This document shows, one piece after another, positions 1-6,759 of a DNA stretch of 64,000 nucleotides (positions are counted from its first letter, which is position 1; the number at the start of each line of letters is the position of its first letter). The notes under the pieces were generated by a model, which saw only the letters and a list, made by a program, of their open reading frames with translations, searched no databases and was not told the origin of the DNA. Both the position numbers and the translations under genes were made by a program. Source of the stretch: Ruthenibacterium lactatiformans (GTDB lineage: Bacteria > Bacillota > Clostridia > Oscillospirales > Ruminococcaceae); the NCBI RefSeq assembly GCF_000949455.1, contig NZ_JXXK01000018.1, positions 20,229-84,228 of the forward strand. The letters are read 5' to 3'.

Positions 1-753
1 ATAGGAGGAGAAATCGCAGTAAAGCTCAAAGCAGAACAGCACCGTGGCCGTCGCCGTGGCCCAGCCGCCCAAAGCGCCGCCTTGGGCATAGACGGTGTCC
101 GCCAGCAGCGCCAGCCTGTCCGCCACAACCATTTTCTGAATATAACCCCACAGCATCAGCACAAGGCCGCTTTTGGCCCGCTCGTAGGAAAAACGGGCAG
201 GCAGCTGCAGTTGGGGCAGGATATTGCCGCTGCGTTCAATGGGCCCGGCCACCAGCTGCGGAAAGAAGGAGATAAACAGCAGATACCGCCAAAAGCGCTG
301 CTCGGCGGACACGCTGCCCCGGTATACGTCCACAGTGTAACCGATCGCCTGAAACGTGTAGAAGCTGATGCCGACAGGCAGGAGCACGCCCAGCAGCGGT
401 ACGGCGGGGAAGCCCCGCGCAGCCAGCAGACCGTTCGCACTCTGCGCAAAAAAATTATAATATTTGAAGAAAAACAGAATTCCCAGATTTGCCGCCAGCG
501 AAACGGCCATGGCCGCCCTGCGCCTGCCCCGGTTCCCGGCGGCCGGCGCACCCAATACCGCCAGCGCACGCCCGCACAAATAGGTGCTGAACGCGGAAAA
601 CAGGATGAGCACAATATAGGCCGGATTCCAGCACATATAGAAAAAGCAGCTGCACGCAAGCAGCCATGGCTGCCGCGCGCGGCGCGGCAGCACATAATAA
701 ACAAAAACCGCCGCAACGAAAAACGCACAAAAGCGCAGCGAAACGAAGTTCAA
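1..753 (-). CDS. MBOAT family O-acyltransferase (AlgI/DltB-like), 3' end outside window
   Basis: The minus strand reads without a stop from a TTG codon at 753 to the window edge, giving the first 251 residues. GGGGAGG lies 8 bases before the TTG, so this non-ATG start is preferred. The product is a polytopic membrane protein with family hallmarks: FYMCWNP near residue 40, LGILFFFKYYNFF near 90, PVGISFYTFQ near 130, FPQLVAGPI near 165 and YCDFSSY at the cut. MBOAT proteins of this kind (AlgI, PatA, DltB) transfer acetyl or acyl groups across the membrane onto cell-surface polymers. The acceptor cannot be told here; a partner SGNH/AlgJ-type gene would be expected beyond the left edge. Truncation is due to the window, not decay. 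Confidence 0.85.
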   Translation of the reverse strand, partial: MNFVSLRFCAFFVAAVFVYYVLPRRARQPWLLACSCFFYMCWNPAYIVLILFSAFSTYLCGRALAVLGAPAAGNRGRRRAAMAVSLAANLGILFFFKYYNFFAQSANGLLAARGFPAVPLLGVLLPVGISFYTFQAIGYTVDVYRGSVSAEQRFWRYLLFISFFPQLVAGPIERSGNILPQLQLPARFSYERAKSGLVLMLWGYIQKMVVADRLALLADTVYAQGGALGGWATATATVLFCFELYCDFSSY

Positions 754-875
754 AGCCGCAATCCTCCCCTGTTCACCATTCCAAGGCACCACCGGGCCTT
801 TTACGGCGCCGCAGCCGCAGACAGCCCGTCCGGTTTCGCAGGCGGCCGCCGCTGTGCGGGCGGCCTTCCAAGCGA

Positions 876-905
876 ATGATACCATATCGCACGCGGGCTT
901 GCCAA
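876..905 (-). promoter_or_regulatory. Promoter of the MBOAT gene
   Basis: On the minus strand TTGGCA (900-905) is followed after 18 bases by TATCAT (876-881). It leaves an untranslated leader of about 115 bases before the TTG start at 753. Consensus match is good but unproven. Confidence 0.5.
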
Positions 906-979
906 GCAGGATATACGAAAAAAATGCCTTTTTGACGTTCCCGGTACGTCCTGCCGGAAAAATAATACGCTCAACACGG

Positions 980-1008
980 TTGACACCGCCGCCGCCAGCG
1001 CCTATAAT
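980..1008 (+). promoter_or_regulatory. Promoter of the thiT transcript
   Basis: TTGACA at 980-985 and TATAAT at 1003-1008 are separated by exactly 17 bases. Transcription would begin near 1015, just before the TPP riboswitch. Confidence 0.85.
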
Positions 1009-1024
1009 ACATACGGACATAAAA

Positions 1025-1112
1025 ACAGGGGTGCCGAAAGGCTGAGATTTGTACGCGTACGCGTGTGCATGAACCCTTTACCTGATCCGGGTAATGCCGG
1101 CGTAGGAAGTTT
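1025..1112 (+). ncRNA. TPP (THI-box) riboswitch
   Basis: The conserved THI-box segments appear in order: GGGGTGCC at 1028, GGCTGAGA at 1040, then ACCTGATCCGGGTAATGCC followed by GGCGTAGGAAG ending near 1110. Thiamine pyrophosphate is bound by this fold. It sits directly after a consensus promoter and ahead of a thiamine transporter, with an intrinsic terminator just downstream, so the expected control is premature termination when TPP is plentiful. Confidence 0.93.
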
Positions 1113-1142
1113 TGGCGCAGAAATGCGCAATTGGGAAACTTT

Positions 1143-1176
1143 GGCGCGCCCGCAGTTTGCGGACGCGCCTGTTTTT
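1143..1176 (+). terminator. Attenuator terminator of the TPP riboswitch
   Basis: GGCGCGCCCGCA (1143-1154) pairs with TGCGGACGCGCC (1158-1169) with one mismatch, followed by TGTTTTTA. It lies between the aptamer and thiT, as expected for a transcriptional riboswitch. Confidence 0.8.
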
Positions 1177-1207
1177 ATGTTACGACATAAAAAAGGGGTT
1201 TTTCTCT

Positions 1208-1792
1208 ATGGCAACAAAATCGTATTCCCGCACCCGAACGCTTGTTGAATGCGCGCTGATGATCGCGGTGGGCACCGTACTCGCGCAGATCAAGATCTTC
1301 GAAATGCCCTTCGGCGGCAGCGTTACGCTGGTGTCCATGCTGCCGTTTATCCTCGTCTCGTTCCGTCACGGCGTGAAGTGGGGCCTGGCCACGGGCTTCG
1401 TCAACAGCCTTTTGCAGATGCTGCTGGGCTTTTACGCGCCTCCCGCCGGCACTGTGGCCGCGTTTGTGGGCGTCGTTCTGCTGGACTACGTGCTGGCTTT
1501 CACCCTGCTGGGCCTGGCGGGCGTTATCGCCAAGCCCTTCAAAAACCATCTGCTGGGCGTAGCCGCGGGCACCGCCGCTGTGTGCGTCATCCGCTTTTTG
1601 TGCAGCTTTTTGTCCGGCGCGCTTCTGTGGGGCAGCTACCAGGAAAGCTACGAATGGGCGAGGGGGATGTCCGTTTGGCTGTACAGCTTTATCTATAACG
1701 GCAGCTACATGCTGCCCGAACTGCTCATCACCACCGTGTGCGCCGTCATTTTGTGCAAAGCCGCGCCGAAATTCTTTCTGCCCGAGAACTAG
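1208..1792 (+). CDS. thiT: ECF-type thiamine transporter substrate-binding subunit ThiT
   Basis: This 194-residue, six-helix membrane protein has the ThiT pattern: an N-terminal RTLVECALMIAVGTVLAQIK, then VSMLPFILVSFRHGVKWG, a GFYAPPAGTVAAF loop and a C-terminal SFIYNGSYMLPELLIT. ThiT is the S-component that binds thiamine with high affinity and works with the shared energising module EcfA/A'/T, which is not in this window. The ATG at 1208 is chosen because AAGGGG precedes it and the family starts with this short N-terminus; an upstream in-frame start at 1112 would overlap the riboswitch. The TPP riboswitch and its terminator immediately upstream independently support the role. Confidence 0.93.
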   Translation: MATKSYSRTRTLVECALMIAVGTVLAQIKIFEMPFGGSVTLVSMLPFILVSFRHGVKWGLATGFVNSLLQMLLGFYAPPAGTVAAFVGVVLLDYVLAFTLLGLAGVIAKPFKNHLLGVAAGTAAVCVIRFLCSFLSGALLWGSYQESYEWARGMSVWLYSFIYNGSYMLPELLITTVCAVILCKAAPKFFLPEN

Positions 1793-1872
1793 AACTCCGC
1801 GCCAAAATATGGTATACTTGCCCTAGAAGGCGGACCGCTTTCGAATCCGTTTCAAGGGGAGGCTGTACTTTT

Positions 1873-2490
1873 ATGGAGAAGCATTTGGTCATTTGCATCG
1901 GCAGGCAGTTCGGCAGCGGCGGGCGCGAGATTGGGCTGGGCCTGGCCAAAAAGCTGGGCATCCGGTTCTACGACAAGGAGATCCTGAAAAAGGCGGCCGA
2001 GGAGAGCGGCATCGTAGAAGAGCTGTTTGAAAAGGCGGACGAAAAGCCCACCAACAGCTTTTTGTACTCCCTGTCCATGGGTACGCACGGACAGGCCATG
2101 AATTTCACCAATTACAACGATTACCTCACCAACGACAAGCTGTTCCTGTTCCAGAGCAATACCATCCGCGATATGGCGGAAAAGGATTCGTGCGTCATCA
2201 TCGGCCGTTGTGCGGATTATATCCTGCGTGGACGCAAGGACATGCTTTCAGTGTTCATCCACGCCCCTATGGAGCTGCGCATCCAGCGTATCTCCCGCGT
2301 GCGCAATGTAGAGGAAGACGCCGCGCGGTCCCTCATCAAAAAGACGGACCGTCAGCGTGCCAATTACTACAACTTCTACGCGGACAACGACTGGGGCGCG
2401 GCCGACAGCTACGACGTGGCCATCAACTCCGGCAAGCTGGGCGTGGAAAAATCCATTGAGGTTCTCGCCGGTATTTGTGAACACCTGTAA
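1873..2490 (+). CDS. Cytidylate-kinase-like family protein
   Basis: The 205-residue protein belongs to the small P-loop NMP-kinase group often labelled cytidylate kinase-like (PF13189). Visible features are an N-terminal IGRQFGSGGREIG nucleotide loop at residues 8-20, the following RFYDKEIL, IIGRCADYIL near 110, and a basic RQRANYYNFY segment. The substrate of this family is not established, and it differs from the standard Cmk that phosphorylates CMP. GGGGAGG lies about 10 bases before the ATG at 1873. TATACT at 1813-1818 is a likely -10 box. The gene is followed by its own terminator, so it appears monocistronic. A paralogue lies at 36415-37038 in this window. Confidence 0.82.
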   Translation: MEKHLVICIGRQFGSGGREIGLGLAKKLGIRFYDKEILKKAAEESGIVEELFEKADEKPTNSFLYSLSMGTHGQAMNFTNYNDYLTNDKLFLFQSNTIRDMAEKDSCVIIGRCADYILRGRKDMLSVFIHAPMELRIQRISRVRNVEEDAARSLIKKTDRQRANYYNFYADNDWGAADSYDVAINSGKLGVEKSIEVLAGICEHL

Positions 2491-2498
2491 ATTGCTGC

Positions 2499-2531
2499 AA
2501 AAAACCGCATGGCAAAAGCCATGCGGTTTTT
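2499..2531 (+). terminator. Terminator of the kinase-like gene
   Basis: AAAAACCGCATGGC and GCCATGCGGTTTTT form a perfect 14-bp hairpin around AAAA, ending in a T tract. Confidence 0.9.
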
Positions 2532-2603
2532 GATTTCTCCGCAATAAAAAAGTTTATCCCGATGGCTGCGGGCCGGGGACGGCCCGCAGAAAAGCTTCAC
2601 CGT

Positions 2604-4070
2604 TCACCGAAGCCGGATGTGCAGCGTGCCGTCGCTGTACGCAAAGCGGCCTGCGGGAACCAGGCGGGCGGGCGCTTTGGGCGCGCACGTTCCCTGCGGC
2701 TCGCGCAGCACGTCGTCCAGCCGGAAGGCCGAGAGCAAAAGCCCTGCAAGCCCCGCCTGCATTACACCCGTCCAGCCGCCGTCTAAAAAGGGCAGCATCC
2801 CTCTCGCGGAACTCCAGCCCAGACAGGAGAGCAGGTTGAGCACGCCGTGCATCGTGAGCAGTGCACAGCAGCCCACCGCGCACAGCCGCCCGATGCCGCT
2901 GCGGGTGCGCAGGGCCGTGCGCCACAGCCATGCCAGCGCGCCCGCGACAGCTGCGGCCAGCGCTGCGGCGCAGGCAATACCGTGCCGCCAGCCCGCGTAA
3001 GCCAGCAGGTAATCGGCGCGCAGCTCCCGCACCGCCTTCCCTGCAAATTCTCCCACGGTGCCGAGCGCCGCTTTTTCCCCGAGCGGCAAACTGCCGTCTC
3101 CGGGGCCAAGCCACCGCATCCCGTCCCACATGCGCCGCAGGGCGTTCATCCAATAGCCCGCGCCCGCTGCATTTGCATCCGGTGCAAGCAGCACCTCCAG
3201 ATGCCGCTGAAGGCTCCCGGCCAGACCCGGCATCAACAGCAGCACCAGCAAAAATGTCACCACAAGAGAGCCCGCTGTCACGCCCAGCACAACCGCAAAG
3301 CTTTTCTTTCCGCCAAGCCCATACCAATCGCCTGCGCAGCATACCAGACACACGGCAAGCCCCGCAAGCCCCAGCACACACGCCGCGGCCAGATGCGGCA
3401 CCATGATACACAGCCAGAGCCCCGGCACAATGGCAAAACCGCTGACCAGCAGCCCCGCCCAGCCGCGGCCGCGCTGCCGGTACACCACGGCCGCGTAAAT
3501 GGGAATAAAAATCATGCTGAAATGAGTGGCGTCGTAAGATACACCCCAAACAGTCCAAAGACGCCGCCCGTTCATCAGGGTATATCCGGCCAGAAAACCA
3601 TAAGCCGAAACGGCCGCCAGCCCGATATAGAGCGCCTTTGTCCAGCGTGCCAACAGGGACACATCCATACAGAAATATACCGCCGCAAGCACAGCAATTC
3701 CCGCCAAGGCGGCGGCCAGGCTTTGGTACGCGCCCTCGCGCCACAGGTACGCGCCTTGTGCCGAAACGGGCACGCTCCAGAAAAAACGCAGCAGCGCACC
3801 CGCCAGCAACAGCGCCGCCACCATAAAAAACGGCCCCCAAGCCGGGCGGGGCCTGTGCACGCGGTCCAGCGCGCCGCCTGCCAGCACCGGGTCTCCCATG
3901 CTCTCCACCGTCCTGCGCTCGGCTTCTTCCGGCGCGCAGCCTTGGGCCACAAAGGCGTTATACTGTTCGCTGAGATGATTCTCCAGCTCCCGCTCCACAC
4001 CCGGCACCGCACGGCGGCAGCGCAGCTGGGCTGTGACGGTCTGCAGCCATTCCTTTCGCGTCTGTCCCAT
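2604..4070 (-). CDS. HAAS-domain / FtsW-RodA-SpoVE-like membrane protein
   Basis: The 488-residue protein starts with a soluble helical domain (about residues 1-75; WLQTVTAQLRCRRAVPGVERELENHL) of the permease-prefix or HAAS type. About ten membrane helices follow. The C-terminal part resembles the SEDS fold: RADYLLAYAGWRHG recalls the loop carrying the catalytic Asp of FtsW/RodA, and FLDGGWTGVMQAGLAGLLLS recalls the last helices. SEDS proteins polymerise peptidoglycan glycan strands, but HAAS-fused versions are not characterised and may be sensors or modified polymerases. Its ATG overlaps the stop of the upstream padR gene by one base (TAATG), so the two are translationally coupled. PadR proteins commonly control such HAAS partners. 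Confidence 0.7.
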   Translation of the reverse strand: MGQTRKEWLQTVTAQLRCRRAVPGVERELENHLSEQYNAFVAQGCAPEEAERRTVESMGDPVLAGGALDRVHRPRPAWGPFFMVAALLLAGALLRFFWSVPVSAQGAYLWREGAYQSLAAALAGIAVLAAVYFCMDVSLLARWTKALYIGLAAVSAYGFLAGYTLMNGRRLWTVWGVSYDATHFSMIFIPIYAAVVYRQRGRGWAGLLVSGFAIVPGLWLCIMVPHLAAACVLGLAGLAVCLVCCAGDWYGLGGKKSFAVVLGVTAGSLVVTFLLVLLLMPGLAGSLQRHLEVLLAPDANAAGAGYWMNALRRMWDGMRWLGPGDGSLPLGEKAALGTVGEFAGKAVRELRADYLLAYAGWRHGIACAAALAAAVAGALAWLWRTALRTRSGIGRLCAVGCCALLTMHGVLNLLSCLGWSSARGMLPFLDGGWTGVMQAGLAGLLLSAFRLDDVLREPQGTCAPKAPARLVPAGRFAYSDGTLHIRLR

Positions 4071-4432
4071 TACAGCACCACCCCTGCGCGAGCATCCATT
4101 GTTTCCAACACAGCGTTGATCGCCCGGGACACCCGGCGCCACTCCGTTTGCTGCGCCTCCAGCGCACCACGCCCGGCCCTGGTGATACGGTAGTAGCGCC
4201 GCGGCTTGCCTGCTGTGGCCGCGCCGCCCGGCTGTTCATAGCTTTCAATGCTGCCGTCCGCCTCCAGCGCATGCAGAATGGGATACAGCGTCCCCGCCTT
4301 CAGCGCGAATGTATCGTTGGAGCGCTGTGCCAGCTCCTCGATCATCTGATACCCATACATGTCCCGCTCCGCCAGCAGGCGCAGCAGCAGCATCTGGGCC
4401 GAGCCCGGCACAAGGTTTTTTCCCGCCGCCAT
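4070..4432 (-). CDS. PadR family transcriptional regulator
   Basis: The 120-residue winged-helix protein has the PadR signature: LVPGSAQMLLLRLLAERDMYGYQMIEEL, then FALKAGTLYPILHALEADG as the recognition and wing segment, and a C-terminal dimer helix. GGGAGGAATTTAC precedes the ATG at 4432. It is the first gene of a two-gene operon with the HAAS/FtsW-like membrane protein, and this pairing is common in Firmicutes. A perfect inverted repeat at 4476-4494, just downstream of its promoter -10 box, is the likely autoregulatory operator. The inducing signal is unknown. Confidence 0.9.
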   Translation of the reverse strand: MAAGKNLVPGSAQMLLLRLLAERDMYGYQMIEELAQRSNDTFALKAGTLYPILHALEADGSIESYEQPGGAATAGKPRRYYRITRAGRGALEAQQTEWRRVSRAINAVLETMDARAGVVL

Positions 4433-4475
4433 GTAAATTCCTCCCTTTTGCCCCGTGCTGTGCACGGCGGTCATT

Positions 4476-4494
4476 TATATAGATTATCTATATA
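4476..4494. promoter_or_regulatory. Likely PadR operator
   Basis: TATATAGAT (4476-4484) and ATCTATATA (4486-4494) are a perfect 9-bp inverted repeat around one T. The site lies 12-30 bp downstream of the padR -10 box, where a bound repressor would block initiation. Confidence 0.65.
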
Positions 4495-4505
4495 TTCTAT
4501 TGTTC

Positions 4506-4534
4506 AGTATATATCGACGCCCTATATATGTCAA
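4506..4534 (-). promoter_or_regulatory. Promoter of padR operon
   Basis: On the minus strand TTGACA (4529-4534), 17 bases, then TATACT (4506-4511). Confidence 0.8.
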
Positions 4535-4561
4535 TGGTTTTCAAAAATTTTTCCAAGCACA

Positions 4562-4597
4562 AAAACGCCCCCGCTGCAAAAGCAGCGGGGGCGTTTG
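4562..4597 (-). terminator. Terminator of pckG
   Basis: AACGCCCCCGCTGC and GCAGCGGGGGCGTT form a perfect 14-bp stem around AAAA, with a T tract on the minus strand. Confidence 0.9.
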
Positions 4598-4610
4598 AAA
4601 ACAGAGGGAA

Positions 4611-6395
4611 TTATTTGGAAAGGCGCTCGCGCAGGGCAGCAGCCTCGGCGTGCAGCTCGGCGGGAACATGGTCGCCGATTTGGGCGTACAGTTCCTCAAC
4701 ACCCTTCACGTCTTCCAGCCACAGCTCCTTATCCACATCCAACAGGCCCTTGATGGTGTCAACGGTGACGCCGTCCAGACCGGTAATGTCGATATCCTCG
4801 GGCTTGGGCTCGTAGCCGATGGCCGTCTCAACAGCCTCAGCCTCGCCCTTGCAGCGCTTCAGGATCCACATCAGCACGCGCATGTTGTCGCCGAAGCCCG
4901 GCCAAATAAAGTGGCCTTCGTCGTCGGTGCGGAACCAGTTGACGTTGAAGATCTTCGGCGCCTTGTCGCCCAGCTTCTTGCCCATCTCCAGCCAGTGCGC
5001 GAAGTAATCGCCCACATTGTAGCCGAAGAACGGACGCATGGCCATCGGATCGCGGCGGACAACGCCCACAGCGCCGGCAGCGGCAGCAGTTGTCTCAGAA
5101 GCCATGGCAGAGCCGACATACACGCCGTGCGCCCAGCTGAAGGACTGGTAGACCAGCGGAGCCGTCTTGGCGCGGCGGCCGCCGAACACCATCGCGGTGA
5201 CAGGTACGCCGTTGGGGTTGTTGAACTCCTTGGACAGGCAGGGGCAGTTCGCGGCCGGAGCGGTGAAGCGGCTGTTGGGGTGGGCCAGCTTGCCGCCGTT
5301 TGCAATGTACTCCTTGCCGTCCACGGCCAGGCCCGTCCACTCCTGAACATCCTCAGGCGGGTTCTTGTCCAGACCTTCCCACCACACGGTGTTGTTCTCC
5401 AGGTTATGCGCAACGTTGGTGAAAATCGTGCCCTTCATCGTGGTGTGCAGGGCGTTGGGGTTGGATTTCTCGTTGGTGCCGGGAGCCACGCCGAAGAAGC
5501 CGTTCTCCGGGTTGATGGCATACAGGCGGCCGTCGTCGCCAATGTGCATCCAGGCGATATCGTCGCCCACCGTCCACACCTTGTAGCCCTGCTTGGCATA
5601 CACTTCGGGCGGGATGAGCATGGCCAGGTTGGTTTTGCCGCAGGCAGAGGGGAACGCGGCGGTGATGTAGTCCACGTTGCCCTGCGGGTCCTCGATGCCG
5701 AGGATCAGCATGTGCTCGGCCATCCAGCCTTCCTTGTAGCCCTGGTAGCTGGCGATGCGCAGTGCGAAGCATTTTTTGCCCAGCAGCACGTTTCCGCCGT
5801 AGCCGGAGTTGATGGACCAGATGGCGTTGTCCTCGGGGAACTGGACGATGTAGCGGTTCTCCGGGTCGATGTCCGCACGGGCATGCTGGCCGCGCACGAA
5901 ATCGTTGGAATCGCCCAGCTGCCGCAGGGCCTTCACACCCACGCGGGTCATGATATCCATGTTCAGCACAACGTAGATGGAGTCGGTCACTTCAACGCCG
6001 ACCTTGGAGAACGGGCTGCCGATGGGGCCCATGCAGTAAGGAATAACGTACATGGTGCGGCCCGCCATCACATTTTTGTACAGGGGCAGCAGCTTGGCCT
6101 TCATTTCGTTGGGATCCATCCAGTTGACCATCATGCAGTCGTCCGCCTTGTTGGAGGTGCAGATGAACGTGCGGTCCTCCACGCGGGCCACGTCGTTTTT
6201 CGCGGTATGGTGCAGCACGCAGCCGGGCAGCTCCTCCTGGTTCAGCTCCGTCAGCTCGCCCGTGGCGAACGCCTGCTCACGCAGGGCGCGCAGCTGGCCT
6301 TCCGAACCGTCGATCCAGATGGTTTTGTCCGGGGTCATGAGCTCTTCCATCTCTTTGACCCAGTCCAGAACATGCTGGTTGCTTGTCAATGCCAT
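4611..6395 (-). CDS. pckG: Phosphoenolpyruvate carboxykinase, GTP-dependent
   Basis: The 594-residue protein is a full-length GTP-type PEPCK, which interconverts oxaloacetate plus GTP with phosphoenolpyruvate plus CO2. The P-loop AFPSACGKTNLAM (residues 248-260) carries the reactive Cys252 and Lys254 of the GTP class. VGDDIAW (276-282) is the metal-binding kinase-2 motif. FGGRRAKTAPLVYQS and the FFGYNVGDYFAHWL region are also typical. In fermenting gut anaerobes it often runs toward oxaloacetate, fixing CO2. The ATG at 6395 is preceded by AAAGGTGATT and matches the family N-terminus; an in-frame start at 6470 would add an atypical leader. The gene has its own promoter and terminator. Confidence 0.96.
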   Translation of the reverse strand: MALTSNQHVLDWVKEMEELMTPDKTIWIDGSEGQLRALREQAFATGELTELNQEELPGCVLHHTAKNDVARVEDRTFICTSNKADDCMMVNWMDPNEMKAKLLPLYKNVMAGRTMYVIPYCMGPIGSPFSKVGVEVTDSIYVVLNMDIMTRVGVKALRQLGDSNDFVRGQHARADIDPENRYIVQFPEDNAIWSINSGYGGNVLLGKKCFALRIASYQGYKEGWMAEHMLILGIEDPQGNVDYITAAFPSACGKTNLAMLIPPEVYAKQGYKVWTVGDDIAWMHIGDDGRLYAINPENGFFGVAPGTNEKSNPNALHTTMKGTIFTNVAHNLENNTVWWEGLDKNPPEDVQEWTGLAVDGKEYIANGGKLAHPNSRFTAPAANCPCLSKEFNNPNGVPVTAMVFGGRRAKTAPLVYQSFSWAHGVYVGSAMASETTAAAAGAVGVVRRDPMAMRPFFGYNVGDYFAHWLEMGKKLGDKAPKIFNVNWFRTDDEGHFIWPGFGDNMRVLMWILKRCKGEAEAVETAIGYEPKPEDIDITGLDGVTVDTIKGLLDVDKELWLEDVKGVEELYAQIGDHVPAELHAEAAALRERLSK

Positions 6396-6514
6396 AATCA
6401 AATCACCTTTCTTTAATGTAATTCCCTCTGTTTTGAAACGCGCGCCCATGGCCCGCGCTTCCTTTCGCATCGCGGGGCCTGCCCCCGCTTTCCAATAAAA
6501 TGCGATTTGGATTT

Positions 6515-6543
6515 ATTATACCTCTTTGTTAAAAAAAGCTCAA
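6515..6543 (-). promoter_or_regulatory. Promoter of pckG
   Basis: Minus-strand TTGAGC (6538-6543), 17-base spacer, TATAAT (6515-6520). The leader before pckG is about 110 bases. Confidence 0.8.
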
Positions 6544-6608
6544 GCTGTTTTACGGAAAATGAGCCGAAAAGACAAAAGATTTACATCGTATTCACAGATT
6601 TCCCGTAG

Positions 6609-6630
6609 GGATTGTACGATCGTGCAATCC
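6609..6630. promoter_or_regulatory. 22-bp near-perfect palindrome upstream of the pckG promoter
   Basis: GGATTGTACGA and TCGTGCAATCC are complementary except for one pair. The site is about 66 bp upstream of the pckG -35 box and outside any gene. It could be an operator for a carbon-metabolism regulator; no regulator is identified. The rest of the 6396-6759 gap holds only the promoter and the upstream gene's terminator. Confidence 0.4.
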
Positions 6631-6684
6631 GGGCCGCGGATGCGTTCCGCACAGCGGCACGCGCGGGGAAGCGCCGCGTTCATT

Positions 6685-6732
6685 CAAAAACGGGGCGCCC
6701 GCGCCGCGGCCTTTCGCCGCGCCGGAGCGCCC
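6685..6732 (-). terminator. Terminator after the GH112 gene
   Basis: A long GC-rich imperfect hairpin (6692-6732) is followed on the minus strand by GTTTTTG. Confidence 0.65.
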
Positions 6733-6759
6733 TGCCCTTATGCCGTCACAGCGGCGGCA

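Noticed and set aside
4650..6416. A 588-codon open frame on the plus strand opposite pckG
   Set aside because: It is the antisense of a highly conserved PEPCK gene; the high-GC codon pattern keeps the opposite frame open. It shows no domain and no ribosome site.
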